From the NCBI GenBank assembly GCA_045616125.1, contig JAZLGC010000016.1, forward strand, positions 30,601 through 94,600: a stretch of DNA of 64,000 nt, read 5' to 3'. The stretch comes from Treponema_I sp045616125 (GTDB taxonomy: Bacteria > Spirochaetota > Spirochaetia > Treponematales > Treponemataceae). This document shows, piece by piece, positions 8,903 to 18,629 of the stretch; within the stretch, counting starts at the first letter, position 1, and every line of letters starts with the position of its first letter. Both the position numbers and the translations under genes were made by a program. Under the pieces are notes generated by a model. It searched no databases and was not told the origin of the DNA. It saw only the letters and a program-made list of their open reading frames with translations.

Positions 8903-10816
8903 TCAGTTCTCAGCGAAGTTACCCGTGTACAACTGATAATACCGTCCTTTCTTCTCGATCAGTTCATCGTGGTTACCCTGCTCAATGATATGACCGTTTT
9001 CAAGAACCACAATCTTGTCAGCATTGCGGACCGTACTTAAGCGGTGGGCAATGACAAACGTGGTGCGTCCTTTCATCAGGCTGTCCATACCGGCCTGAAT
9101 CAGGGCTTCGGTACGGGTATCAATGGAGCTGGTAGCTTCATCAAGAATAAGAATCGGCGGATTGGCAACGGCCGCACGGGCAATAGCCAGAAGCTGACGC
9201 TGCCCCTGAGACAGGTTTGCACCATCGCCGGTAATAACCGTATCGTAGCCTTCGCTTAAGTGGCGGATAAAATAATCGGCGTTGGCAAGTTTTGCCGCTG
9301 CTTCTACTTCTGCCATACTGGCATCCAGCTTACCAAAACGGATGTTCTCGGCAATGGTTCCGGTAAACAGATGGGTATCCTGCAGAACCATACTCATAGA
9401 ACGGCGCAGGTCAGCCTTCTTGATTTTCGACACATTAATGCCGTCAATACGGATTTTGCTGGCACCTTCATCATCAGCCACCACATCATAAAACCGGTTG
9501 ATCAGGTTGGTAATAGTTGTCTTACCGCTACCGGTAGAACCTACCAGCGCAATCTTCTGTCCCGGTTTTGCCGTCAGGTCAATATCGTGCAGAACCGTCT
9601 TGTTTTCAACATAGCCAAAGGTAACATCATCAAACTGTACTTCACCTTTCAGCGGAGTGTAGGTAACGGTACCGTCTGCCTGATGTGGATGCTTCCAAGC
9701 CCATTCACCGGTAGACATGAAGCTTTCAGTTACCGTGCCGTCCGGCAGAATGTTGGCATTTACCAGAGTTACATAGCCATCGTCAGTTTCCACCGGTTCA
9801 TCAATAACACCAAAGATACGTTCGGCACCGGCCAGGGCATTGAGAATACCGTTGAACAGCTGGGCCAGCTGCGAAATAGGCTGGATAAAGTTTTTGCTGT
9901 AGTTCAGGAAAGCAACAACCGTTCCCAGGTCAGAAGCTCCGGCAATAATCAGCATGACACCAGCCATGGCAGTAACAGCGTAGTTGATGTGCCCCATGTT
10001 GTTCATGGTTGGCCCCATGATGTTTGCCATGGTATGGGCACGGGTACCGGCTTCGCACAGTGCATCGTTCAGTTCATTGAACTCTTTCCGACTCTTTTCT
10101 TCATGACAGAAAACCTTAACAACCTTCTGTCCTTCAATCATTTCTTCAATGTATCCGTTTACCTTACCGATAGCTTTCTGCTGGTCACGGAATGCTTTTG
10201 CAGACCGCTTACCGATGGCGCCGGTCAGGGCTACAATAACCACGATAGCCACCAGCATAATCAGAAGCAGCCAGGGGCTCAGTACCAGCATCATGATGAA
10301 TGACGATACAACAGTCAGCATTGATGAGAACAGCTGTGGCAGGGCCTGACTCAGCATATCGCGGAGCGTATCGGTATCGTTGGTGTACCGGCTCATCAGG
10401 TCGCCATGGGTATGGGTATCAAAATATTTGATGGGCAGCAGTTCCATGTGTTCAAACAGCTGGGTACGGATCTTGTACAGCGTACCGGTTGAAACCTGCA
10501 GCATCAGGCGGGCGTTCAGCCAGCTGGCTACTGCACCAAACACATAAATGATCAGCATGGTCCCCAGCAGAGTGGCAAATCTGGTCAGATCCGGATTCTG
10601 CTGTCCGATTAACGGCATAATGTAGTCGTTAAGGATCGGGCGGATCATGTAGTTACTCAGGATCTGAGCACCTGCGTTAATGAGAATACAGAAAAATACG
10701 ATAACGAGAATAAGTTTATAGCTACCCAGATACGAAAACAGTCTTCCGATGGTCTGTTTGGTATTCTTTGGTTTCTGGGGTTTCATTCCTCTTGGTCCAC
10801 GTCCTGGTCCTGGCAT
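8903..10816 (-). CDS. Heterodimeric ABC exporter, second half-transporter, left-arm copy
   Basis: Identical to 22585-24498; 637 aa with a canonical Walker A and catalytic Glu560 but a degenerate LSQGQ signature. It overlaps the partner gene by one base. Confidence 0.88.
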   Translation of the reverse strand: MPGPGRGPRGMKPQKPKNTKQTIGRLFSYLGSYKLILVIVFFCILINAGAQILSNYMIRPILNDYIMPLIGQQNPDLTRFATLLGTMLIIYVFGAVASWLNARLMLQVSTGTLYKIRTQLFEHMELLPIKYFDTHTHGDLMSRYTNDTDTLRDMLSQALPQLFSSMLTVVSSFIMMLVLSPWLLLIMLVAIVVIVALTGAIGKRSAKAFRDQQKAIGKVNGYIEEMIEGQKVVKVFCHEEKSRKEFNELNDALCEAGTRAHTMANIMGPTMNNMGHINYAVTAMAGVMLIIAGASDLGTVVAFLNYSKNFIQPISQLAQLFNGILNALAGAERIFGVIDEPVETDDGYVTLVNANILPDGTVTESFMSTGEWAWKHPHQADGTVTYTPLKGEVQFDDVTFGYVENKTVLHDIDLTAKPGQKIALVGSTGSGKTTITNLINRFYDVVADDEGASKIRIDGINVSKIKKADLRRSMSMVLQDTHLFTGTIAENIRFGKLDASMAEVEAAAKLANADYFIRHLSEGYDTVITGDGANLSQGQRQLLAIARAAVANPPILILDEATSSIDTRTEALIQAGMDSLMKGRTTFVIAHRLSTVRNADKIVVLENGHIIEQGNHDELIEKKGRYYQLYTGNFAEN

Positions 10817-12657
10817 CAGAAACCTCCTTTTTCAGCAGCAGCGGCTGCTTCTTTCTGCTTTTTCACATCTTCTTCGGTAATAACCACATCAGCTTCCGGC
10901 TCATCAAAGTCGTCGTTGCCTTTCTGCTGTGATTCATATACTTCGCGGTAAATGTCACAGGTTTCAAGGAGCTGTTCGTGGGTACCGGAAGCGTTGATTT
11001 CACCTTCATCAAGGACGAAAATCACGTCAGCATCTTTTACGGATGACAGGCGCTGGGCAATGATGATTTTTGTCGTTTCCGGCAGGGTTTCTGCAAGAGC
11101 CTTGCGGATAGATGCATCAGTTGCCGTATCAACTGCACTGGTAGAGTCATCAAGAATAAGAATCTTTGGCTTTTTCAGCAGGGCGCGGGCAATACAAAGA
11201 CGCTGTTTCTGACCACCGGAAAGGTTTACACCACCCTGCCCCAGTTCTGTTGCATAGCCTTCAGGGAAGCCGGCAACAAAGTCATGGGCGCTGGCAATTT
11301 TACATACTTCTACCAGCTCTTCGTCAGTGGCGTCCGGGTTACCCCAGCGCAGGTTTTCGGCAATGGTACCGCTAAAAAGAACGTTTTTCTGCAGCACCAT
11401 GGCAACACTGTCACGCAGGGCTTCCATGGTGTATTCCTTAACGTTCTTGCCGCCAACTTCTACAGAACCGCTCAGTACATCGTACAGGCGGGGAATCATC
11501 ATAACCAGTGTCGATTTTGAAGAACCGGTTCCACCGACAATACCGACAGTCTGACCAGCCTTGATGTCCAGATTGATGTTCCGGAGTACGGCGGTCTCAG
11601 GACGCTTATCATAACTGAATGACACATCGGTGAACTTGATGGCACCATCGGCAGGGCCCTCTGATACGCCATCGGCTGCCACACCGGCAGGATTCTTGAT
11701 ATCGGGTTCTTCATCAAGAACTTCTACGATACGTTTCAAAGATGCCCGGGAAAGTACCAGCATGACGAAAATCATGGAAATCATCATGAGGGACATGAGA
11801 ATCTGGAACAGATAGGTGGTAAAGCTGATGAGTTCACCGGTCTGCATGCTGCCGCCGATGATCAGGTTACCGCCGAACCAGAAAATGGCAATCATGGAAA
11901 GGTTCATGACCATCATCATGATGGGGAAGTTCAGAATGACAAGGCGTTCTGCCTTTACCTGCATGACGCGGACAGCATCAGCGGCATCGCGGAACTTCTG
12001 GGATTCGTGGTCTTCGCGGACAAACGCCTTTACGGCACGGATACCAGTTAAGTTTTCCTGAACCGTTGCGTTAAGGCCATCGTACTTTTTCATCATGGCT
12101 TCAAACAGCGGGAATGCCTTACGCATGATGATGAGTACCGGAATCAGGATACAGGGGATGGCAACAATGAAAATCATTGCCAGTTCGCTGTTGATTCTGA
12201 AACTGAGGAAAATGGCGGCGATGAACATGAATGGAGCACGGATACACATGCGGATGATCATCTGGAATGTGTTCTGACAGTTGGTAACGTCTGTGGTAAG
12301 ACGGGTTACCAGAGAAGCGGTGCTGAATTTATCAACGTTCCCAAAAGAAAAGTCCTGTACTTTACTGAACAGGCGTTTACGCAGGTTGCGGCTGAACCCC
12401 AGTGCAGAAACAGCTGCCAGACGGCCGGCTCCTACACCAAATGCAAGTGACAGCAGGGCCGAACCAATCATAAGGAGGCCATACACAATAACAAACTGGG
12501 CATCCTTATTTGCCATGCCTACGTCAATGATTCTTGCCATAATCAGCGGGATAAGAACTTCCATAAGAACTTCACCCATGATGGCAATGGGGGCACACAC
12601 AGCACTGACTTTGTACTTAGTCTCAAGCCCCACAAGTAGTTTCTTAATACTAGACAT
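10816..12657 (-). CDS. Heterodimeric ABC exporter, first half-transporter, left-arm copy
   Basis: Identical to 20744-22585; 613 aa from the ATG 7 nt behind a TATATT -10 box. It has an intact LSGGQ signature but Asp in place of the catalytic Glu. Confidence 0.86.
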   Translation of the reverse strand: MSSIKKLLVGLETKYKVSAVCAPIAIMGEVLMEVLIPLIMARIIDVGMANKDAQFVIVYGLLMIGSALLSLAFGVGAGRLAAVSALGFSRNLRKRLFSKVQDFSFGNVDKFSTASLVTRLTTDVTNCQNTFQMIIRMCIRAPFMFIAAIFLSFRINSELAMIFIVAIPCILIPVLIIMRKAFPLFEAMMKKYDGLNATVQENLTGIRAVKAFVREDHESQKFRDAADAVRVMQVKAERLVILNFPIMMMVMNLSMIAIFWFGGNLIIGGSMQTGELISFTTYLFQILMSLMMISMIFVMLVLSRASLKRIVEVLDEEPDIKNPAGVAADGVSEGPADGAIKFTDVSFSYDKRPETAVLRNINLDIKAGQTVGIVGGTGSSKSTLVMMIPRLYDVLSGSVEVGGKNVKEYTMEALRDSVAMVLQKNVLFSGTIAENLRWGNPDATDEELVEVCKIASAHDFVAGFPEGYATELGQGGVNLSGGQKQRLCIARALLKKPKILILDDSTSAVDTATDASIRKALAETLPETTKIIIAQRLSSVKDADVIFVLDEGEINASGTHEQLLETCDIYREVYESQQKGNDDFDEPEADVVITEEDVKKQKEAAAAAEKGGF

Positions 12658-12798
12658 GCCTTTAAATATAAAATCCAAAAAAAAGACCGTCTATGAAAAT
12701 AATGTTATTAATATACTTATTTACAGAAAATGTCGGTTGAGTGGCATTGGGGTATAGTTGAAAAATCGGTAGGTGGGATGGGGCTGGGCAAAAGTTGT

Positions 12799-12936
12799 CG
12801 AAGCCCGGAACGATAGTTCCCTTGCCGGGCTTCGCCTATGGCGACGATATGGTCGGTGAAGTGGCATCCATGCCACTTCACCTTACCGTGTTTTGCTGAC
12901 GCAAAACACGAAGTTCATGCCGCCGTCCATGGCGGC
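12799..12936. repeat. Hairpin-chain element downstream of parE, left arm
   Basis: Mirror of 20465-20602: successive perfect hairpins in the parE-ABC gap. See the right-arm entry for each stem. Confidence 0.85.
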
Positions 12937-12950
12937 AAATATTCACCTAA

Positions 12951-14771
12951 TCAAGCGTCGATTTCCTCTAATAAGTTGTTGACGATGAACTCGCGGCGCT
13001 GAGGAGTGTTCTTACCCATATAGAACTCCAGCAGTTTTGGTACGTTAGCAATATTCTGTACTTCTACCGGCACCAGATGCATATCTTCTCCGATAAACGG
13101 TCCAAACTCCTTCGGGCTGATTTCACCAAGACCTTTGAATCGGGTAACTTCTGCAGTACTTCCCAGTTTTTTCAGGGCAGCATCACGTTCAGCCTCGGTA
13201 TAACAGTACAGGGTATCTTTCTTGTTGCGCACACGGAACAGCGGCGTTTCCAGAATAAATACCTTGCCACTGGTAACCAGTTCTTCAAAGAATCCCAGGA
13301 AGAATGTGAGCAGCAGGTTCCGGATATGGAAACCGTCATTATCGGCATCTGTTGCAATGATAATCTTGCTGTAGCGCAGATTTGCCACATCCTGCTCAAT
13401 TCCCAGAGCCATCATCAGGTTAAACAGCTCCTGGTTCTTGTAAATATCAGTGCGCTTCCGGCCACACATGTTTTCAACTTTACCACGCAGGCTGAACAAC
13501 GCTTGTGTCATGGCGTCGCGGCAGTGAGTCATGGCCCCCGTTGCAGAATCTCCTTCCGTTAAGAAAATCATGCTGTTTTCGCCTTTTGCGCCATCTTCTA
13601 TGTGATACTTACAGTCGTACAGTTTTGGAATTTTCAGGCTGATTTTGCGGGCAGCTTCCTTTGCTTCCTTTTTAACGCTGTTCAGTTCAGTACGCAGTTT
13701 TTCGTTGGCCTGGATTTTTGCTTCCAGTTTTTGGGCTGCATCGGCGTTCCGGTGCAGATAGTCGACAATGGCACTTTTTGTTTCGTTGACAATCCAGCTG
13801 CGGACATCGGTATTTCCCAGTTTGTTCTTGGTCTGGCTTTCAAATACCGGTTCCTTTATTTTTACCGTAACGGCAGCAATCATACCGTCGCGAACATCTT
13901 CGCTCTTGTAGGCCTTGCGGTAAAATTCCTGAACGCCTTTTAAGAAGCCTTCCTTGAATGCTGCCAGGTGGGTACCGCCATCGCTGGTATACTGACCGTT
14001 TACGTACGAGAAATAGTTCTCACCGTAAGCATTGGTATGGCTGAAGGAGAATTCCAGCTGCTTGCCTTTATAGTATCCAACGGGGTAAATGCTTTCGCCT
14101 TCAATTTCCTTGGAAAGCAGGTCTAAAAGACCGTTTTCGCTGTAGATTTTCTGGCCGTTGTATACCAAGGTAAGGCCTGCATTCAGATAGGCATAGTTCC
14201 AGATCCGTTTTTCTACGAATTCCTGGTTAAAGTTATAGTCGCCGAACAGGGCCGGGTCAGGCACGAATTCTACATAGGTACCGTTCTTTACGCTTTCCTT
14301 AACCTTACCCTTCTTATTGGAAACCAGTTTACCGTGTTCAAAGATGGCTTCTGCACATTCTCCATCGCGGACAGACATGACGCGGAACGATGATGACAGT
14401 GCGTTTACGGCTTTAGTACCGACACCGTTCAAACCAACGGAAAACTGGAATACATCGTCATTGTATTTTGCACCGGTATTAATGATGGATACGCAGTCTA
14501 CAATTTTTCCAAGCGGAATACCGCGGCCGTAATCCCGAACCTTTACCCGGTTATCTTTTACTTCTACATCAATGCGGCGGCCATTACCCATGATGAATTC
14601 ATCAATAGAGTTATCAATTACTTCTTTTAACAGAATATAGATACCATCATTCTGGTTGGATCCGTCACCCAGACGACCAATGTACATACCGGGACGAAGC
14701 CGGATGTGATCAAGAGAAGAAAGCGTCTGGATTTTTGATTCGTCGTATACAGTTGATTTTTGTTTTGCCAT
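12951..14771 (-). CDS. parE: Type IIA topoisomerase subunit B, ParE-like, left-arm copy
   Basis: Identical to 18630-20450; 606 aa with GHKL ATPase motifs and the TOPRIM signatures EGDSA and DADNDG. The longer frame reaching back over deoD is not used, because a GGTGGG ribosome site marks this ATG. Confidence 0.82.
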   Translation of the reverse strand: MAKQKSTVYDESKIQTLSSLDHIRLRPGMYIGRLGDGSNQNDGIYILLKEVIDNSIDEFIMGNGRRIDVEVKDNRVKVRDYGRGIPLGKIVDCVSIINTGAKYNDDVFQFSVGLNGVGTKAVNALSSSFRVMSVRDGECAEAIFEHGKLVSNKKGKVKESVKNGTYVEFVPDPALFGDYNFNQEFVEKRIWNYAYLNAGLTLVYNGQKIYSENGLLDLLSKEIEGESIYPVGYYKGKQLEFSFSHTNAYGENYFSYVNGQYTSDGGTHLAAFKEGFLKGVQEFYRKAYKSEDVRDGMIAAVTVKIKEPVFESQTKNKLGNTDVRSWIVNETKSAIVDYLHRNADAAQKLEAKIQANEKLRTELNSVKKEAKEAARKISLKIPKLYDCKYHIEDGAKGENSMIFLTEGDSATGAMTHCRDAMTQALFSLRGKVENMCGRKRTDIYKNQELFNLMMALGIEQDVANLRYSKIIIATDADNDGFHIRNLLLTFFLGFFEELVTSGKVFILETPLFRVRNKKDTLYCYTEAERDAALKKLGSTAEVTRFKGLGEISPKEFGPFIGEDMHLVPVEVQNIANVPKLLEFYMGKNTPQRREFIVNNLLEEIDA

Positions 14772-14856
14772 AGTCCCACCAGCAGATAGTATATCATTTT
14801 CCGGCTGATATTTCAAAAGGCTTACGTATCGTGCCGATTGTGGTATACTGTGCAGT

Positions 14857-15558
14857 ATGAGTACACATATTGCGGCCAAAGAAGGCCAGATTGCAGAGGC
14901 AGTTCTGCTGCCAGGAGACCCATTACGGGCCAAATTTATTGCTGAACATTTTTTAGAGAACGCTGAATGCTACAACACCGTACGTAATATGTTCGGTTAC
15001 ACCGGAACCTACAAAGGCAAACGTGTTTCCGTTCAGGGTACCGGTATGGGCCAGCCTTCCCTTTCAATCTACGTAAACGAACTGTTCCAGTTCTACGGCG
15101 TACAGAAAGCTATCCGCATCGGTACCTGTGGTGCCATTCACGAAAGCACCAAAGTACGCGACATCATTATTGCACAGAGTGCCTGTTCAGATTCAAGTCT
15201 GATGAACCAGCGCTTTGGCGACCTGCACTTTGCCCCGACAGCAAACTTTGAATTGCTGATGAAGGCATACAATGCAGCACAGGCAAAAGGAATCAAACCG
15301 CTGGTAGGTTCAGTAATTTCTTCTGACCTGTTCTATGACGAAAACGAAAACTGGAAACTGTGGGCAAAATACGGTGTTCTTGGTGTTGAGATGGAATCTG
15401 CCGAACTCTTTACCCTGGCTGCCAAATACGGCCGTCAGGGTCTGGCACTGCTGACTGTTTCTGACCACATTGTAACCGGCGAAGCCACCACTTCTGAAGA
15501 ACGTGAAAAGACCTTCACCGGCATGATGGAAATTGCACTGGAAGCTGCCACCAACTGA
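14857..15558 (+). CDS. deoD: Purine nucleoside phosphorylase DeoD, left-arm copy
   Basis: Identical to 17843-18544; 233 aa with the general-acid Asp203. A TATACT box (14844-14849) ends 7 nt before the ATG and no Shine-Dalgarno sequence is present. Confidence 0.9.
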   Translation: MSTHIAAKEGQIAEAVLLPGDPLRAKFIAEHFLENAECYNTVRNMFGYTGTYKGKRVSVQGTGMGQPSLSIYVNELFQFYGVQKAIRIGTCGAIHESTKVRDIIIAQSACSDSSLMNQRFGDLHFAPTANFELLMKAYNAAQAKGIKPLVGSVISSDLFYDENENWKLWAKYGVLGVEMESAELFTLAAKYGRQGLALLTVSDHIVTGEATTSEEREKTFTGMMEIALEAATN

Positions 15559-15577
15559 ACAGTTGAGTGATAAAAGA

Positions 15578-15606
15578 CAAGAGGCTGTCTTTCAGACAGC
15601 CTCTTG
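15578..15606. terminator. Bidirectional terminator between deoD and the lipoprotein gene, left arm
   Basis: A 13-bp perfect stem (arm CAAGAGGCTGTCT) with a 3-nt loop lies between convergent genes, with A/T runs on both flanks. Confidence 0.85.
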
Positions 15607-15623
15607 GTTAAACCATAAATTAC

Positions 15624-16592
15624 TTATGATTTGGTAAATGTAATAGAATAAATACAACTAAAGTAAGTCTGCAAGAAAAGGGAGTTAGAGTTACTAGCCT
15701 GTGTCCAAGTGACAGAATTACCATTTGTTGTTACCGTGAATGAATCAGATACATCTAAACCAGAGACATTAGTAGCCGAAATTGTAATAGTACTTCCAGA
15801 TACACTATAAGTACCATTTTTACCTTCATATCCCTGCTTATTACCATGATAAATCCAAGTTCCATCATCGTTTAAGGTCAGAGAACCATTTGTACTTTCA
15901 TGACCCGTAGTATAGCTGTAAGTACCGGCAAATGCAGAAGGATCACCAGAACCACCGCCGTTACCAGGATCTTCTGGGTTTTCAGGAGGTAGGGGGTAGG
16001 GAATAGGAGTTGGAACTGCAGTAATTTTATGGAATGTATAGGTTACGATAGTTGGTGTAGTTACATTTGTCCAATAGTCCCACTCTGTTTCATATACGGT
16101 CGCAGTCAGAGAGTTTTTGTCATCAGAAAGTTCTAAAGTGAAAGGATACCTCGATGGTAATAAAGGTGTTCCTTCTTCTATATCGGGGAAAAGATATAGT
16201 TCTTCGAAAGAGTATGAATCCTCAGGAAGTGGATCACCGTAATAATAGATGGTGTCACTGTTATATACATAAATATTCGGCTTGCTAGTTTCGTTGATAT
16301 AATCGTACTCTCCGTAATAGGATTGTGAACGTTCGTATGTTACTGTTTCTCCTTTTACAGCGAAGTCCCTCATACTGCCTCTGTTGATGTATTCATACTC
16401 AAGGTTAAAAAAGGTTCTCCAATTCGCATATTCTGGGTTATCAAGTTCCCAAGCTCCGGCAAATTGGGTCAGCCAGTCAGCTTTTTCAGGATCATATAAA
16501 AATGTCACAGGTTCTTGTGGACACGCAGTAAGCGTCAGTACCATTGAACAGATACAGAGCAATTCAAGTAAAAGGGCACATTTCTTTTTCAT
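15624..16592 (-). CDS. Predicted lipoprotein, left-arm copy
   Basis: Mirror of 16809-17777; 322 aa with lipobox LTAC (Cys24). The two copies diverge from the palindrome centre, so the upstream frame extension of this copy is an artefact of the symmetry. Confidence 0.75.
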   Translation of the reverse strand: MKKKCALLLELLCICSMVLTLTACPQEPVTFLYDPEKADWLTQFAGAWELDNPEYANWRTFFNLEYEYINRGSMRDFAVKGETVTYERSQSYYGEYDYINETSKPNIYVYNSDTIYYYGDPLPEDSYSFEELYLFPDIEEGTPLLPSRYPFTLELSDDKNSLTATVYETEWDYWTNVTTPTIVTYTFHKITAVPTPIPYPLPPENPEDPGNGGGSGDPSAFAGTYSYTTGHESTNGSLTLNDDGTWIYHGNKQGYEGKNGTYSVSGSTITISATNVSGLDVSDSFTVTTNGNSVTWTQASNSNSLFLQTYFSCIYSITFTKS

Positions 16593-16633
16593 CAATTTTG
16601 TTCTCCGAGGATGTTTGTTTAGATGAGTCAAAT

Positions 16634-16767
16634 CTTGCACCACAAACGAGCTTTGCGAAGTTTGTGGTGCAAGGAAGCAAGTCAACTTCCTTGCATGGTA
16701 TACCATGCAAGGAAGTTGACTTGCTTCCTTGCACCACAAACTTCGCAAAGCTCGTTTGTGGTGCAAG
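16634..16767. repeat. Hairpin chain at the palindrome tip
   Basis: Reading outwards from the centre, three hairpins share arms. The first is the loopless palindrome TTGCATGGTATACCATGCAA (16691-16710). The second is a 10-bp stem TGCAAGGAAG with an 8-nt loop (16706-16733). The third is a 14-bp stem CTTGCACCACAAAC with a 12-nt loop (16728-16767). The 3-prime arm of each is partly the 5-prime arm of the next. The chain at 38373-38447 has the same plan and also contains a loopless palindrome, so the tip is probably a natural intergenic element at which the fold-back began. Confidence 0.8.
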
Positions 16768-16808
16768 ATTTGACTCATCTAAACAAACATCCTCGGAGAA
16801 CAAAATTG

Positions 16809-17777
16809 ATGAAAAAGAAATGTGCCCTTTTACTTGAATTGCTCTGTATCTGTTCAATGGTACTGACGCTTACTGCGTGTCCACAAGAACCTGTGACATT
16901 TTTATATGATCCTGAAAAAGCTGACTGGCTGACCCAATTTGCCGGAGCTTGGGAACTTGATAACCCAGAATATGCGAATTGGAGAACCTTTTTTAACCTT
17001 GAGTATGAATACATCAACAGAGGCAGTATGAGGGACTTCGCTGTAAAAGGAGAAACAGTAACATACGAACGTTCACAATCCTATTACGGAGAGTACGATT
17101 ATATCAACGAAACTAGCAAGCCGAATATTTATGTATATAACAGTGACACCATCTATTATTACGGTGATCCACTTCCTGAGGATTCATACTCTTTCGAAGA
17201 ACTATATCTTTTCCCCGATATAGAAGAAGGAACACCTTTATTACCATCGAGGTATCCTTTCACTTTAGAACTTTCTGATGACAAAAACTCTCTGACTGCG
17301 ACCGTATATGAAACAGAGTGGGACTATTGGACAAATGTAACTACACCAACTATCGTAACCTATACATTCCATAAAATTACTGCAGTTCCAACTCCTATTC
17401 CCTACCCCCTACCTCCTGAAAACCCAGAAGATCCTGGTAACGGCGGTGGTTCTGGTGATCCTTCTGCATTTGCCGGTACTTACAGCTATACTACGGGTCA
17501 TGAAAGTACAAATGGTTCTCTGACCTTAAACGATGATGGAACTTGGATTTATCATGGTAATAAGCAGGGATATGAAGGTAAAAATGGTACTTATAGTGTA
17601 TCTGGAAGTACTATTACAATTTCGGCTACTAATGTCTCTGGTTTAGATGTATCTGATTCATTCACGGTAACAACAAATGGTAATTCTGTCACTTGGACAC
17701 AGGCTAGTAACTCTAACTCCCTTTTCTTGCAGACTTACTTTAGTTGTATTTATTCTATTACATTTACCAAATCATAA
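16809..17777 (+). CDS. Predicted lipoprotein with C-terminal beta-rich domain
   Basis: The protein is 322 aa. The start at 16809 is chosen because MKKK plus a hydrophobic stretch and lipobox L21-T-A-C24 give a clean lipoprotein signal, with TCGGAG about 10 nt upstream; the 62-codon extension further upstream crosses the palindrome centre and is rejected. Residues 25-190 are aromatic-rich and unrecognised. Residues 193-218 are a Pro/Gly-rich linker. Residues 221-321 form a Gly/Thr/Ser-rich repeat-like domain (FAGTYSYTTG, NGNSVTW) that resembles a domain repeated in treponemal lipoproteins; this is from memory and was not searched. It is probably anchored in the outer or inner membrane facing the periplasm. 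It converges on deoD across a shared terminator. Confidence 0.78.
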   Translation: MKKKCALLLELLCICSMVLTLTACPQEPVTFLYDPEKADWLTQFAGAWELDNPEYANWRTFFNLEYEYINRGSMRDFAVKGETVTYERSQSYYGEYDYINETSKPNIYVYNSDTIYYYGDPLPEDSYSFEELYLFPDIEEGTPLLPSRYPFTLELSDDKNSLTATVYETEWDYWTNVTTPTIVTYTFHKITAVPTPIPYPLPPENPEDPGNGGGSGDPSAFAGTYSYTTGHESTNGSLTLNDDGTWIYHGNKQGYEGKNGTYSVSGSTITISATNVSGLDVSDSFTVTTNGNSVTWTQASNSNSLFLQTYFSCIYSITFTKS

Positions 17778-17794
17778 GTAATTTATGGTTTAAC

Positions 17795-17823
17795 CAAGAG
17801 GCTGTCTGAAAGACAGCCTCTTG
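17795..17823. terminator. Bidirectional terminator, lipoprotein/deoD
   Basis: A 13-bp perfect stem (arm CAAGAGGCTGTCT) with loop GAA lies between two convergent stops, with T-rich tails on both strands. Confidence 0.88.
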
Positions 17824-17842
17824 TCTTTTATCACTCAACTGT

Positions 17843-18544
17843 TCAGTTGGTGGCAGCTTCCAGTGCAATTTCCATCATGCCGGTGAAGGTCTTTTCACGT
17901 TCTTCAGAAGTGGTGGCTTCGCCGGTTACAATGTGGTCAGAAACAGTCAGCAGTGCCAGACCCTGACGGCCGTATTTGGCAGCCAGGGTAAAGAGTTCGG
18001 CAGATTCCATCTCAACACCAAGAACACCGTATTTTGCCCACAGTTTCCAGTTTTCGTTTTCGTCATAGAACAGGTCAGAAGAAATTACTGAACCTACCAG
18101 CGGTTTGATTCCTTTTGCCTGTGCTGCATTGTATGCCTTCATCAGCAATTCAAAGTTTGCTGTCGGGGCAAAGTGCAGGTCGCCAAAGCGCTGGTTCATC
18201 AGACTTGAATCTGAACAGGCACTCTGTGCAATAATGATGTCGCGTACTTTGGTGCTTTCGTGAATGGCACCACAGGTACCGATGCGGATAGCTTTCTGTA
18301 CGCCGTAGAACTGGAACAGTTCGTTTACGTAGATTGAAAGGGAAGGCTGGCCCATACCGGTACCCTGAACGGAAACACGTTTGCCTTTGTAGGTTCCGGT
18401 GTAACCGAACATATTACGTACGGTGTTGTAGCATTCAGCGTTCTCTAAAAAATGTTCAGCAATAAATTTGGCCCGTAATGGGTCTCCTGGCAGCAGAACT
18501 GCCTCTGCAATCTGGCCTTCTTTGGCCGCAATATGTGTACTCAT
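17843..18544 (-). CDS. deoD: Purine nucleoside phosphorylase, DeoD type
   Basis: It performs phosphorolysis of purine (deoxy)ribonucleosides to base plus (deoxy)ribose-1-phosphate in purine salvage, in the cytoplasm. It has 233 aa, close to the E. coli enzyme (239). Visible motifs are the phosphate-binding PGDP (19-22), GTCG (89-92), VEMES (177-181) that grips ribose, and VSDHI with the general-acid Asp203. It is divergent from the parE-like gene with an 85-nt gap. A TATACT box (18552-18557) ends 7 nt before the ATG with no Shine-Dalgarno sequence, so the transcript is probably leaderless. Uridine phosphorylase is the nearest alternative, but the Asp at 203 and the overall match favour DeoD. 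Confidence 0.93.
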   Translation of the reverse strand: MSTHIAAKEGQIAEAVLLPGDPLRAKFIAEHFLENAECYNTVRNMFGYTGTYKGKRVSVQGTGMGQPSLSIYVNELFQFYGVQKAIRIGTCGAIHESTKVRDIIIAQSACSDSSLMNQRFGDLHFAPTANFELLMKAYNAAQAKGIKPLVGSVISSDLFYDENENWKLWAKYGVLGVEMESAELFTLAAKYGRQGLALLTVSDHIVTGEATTSEEREKTFTGMMEIALEAATN

Positions 18545-18551
18545 ACTGCAC

Positions 18552-18613
18552 AGTATACCACAATCGGCACGATACGTAAGCCTTTTGAAATATCAGCCGG
18601 AAAATGATATACT
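18552..18613. promoter_or_regulatory. Divergent deoD / parE promoters
   Basis: A minus-strand TATACT (18552-18557) serves deoD and ends 7 nt from its ATG. A plus-strand TATACT (18608-18613) serves the parE-like gene, with a 16-nt leader carrying GGTGGG. Neither has a convincing -35. Confidence 0.55.
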
Positions 18614-18629
18614 ATCTGCTGGTGGGACT

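Noticed and set aside
9260..10303. 347-codon frame antisense to the ABC exporter
   Set aside because: Composition is that of a complement of a conserved gene (His, Asn and Gln rich); the exporter on the other strand is unambiguous.
16544..16857. Open frames of 97 codons crossing the palindrome centre, and a 62-codon extension of the lipoprotein
   Set aside because: They exist only because the sequence is mirrored at 16700/16701; the lipoprotein signal starts cleanly at 16809.
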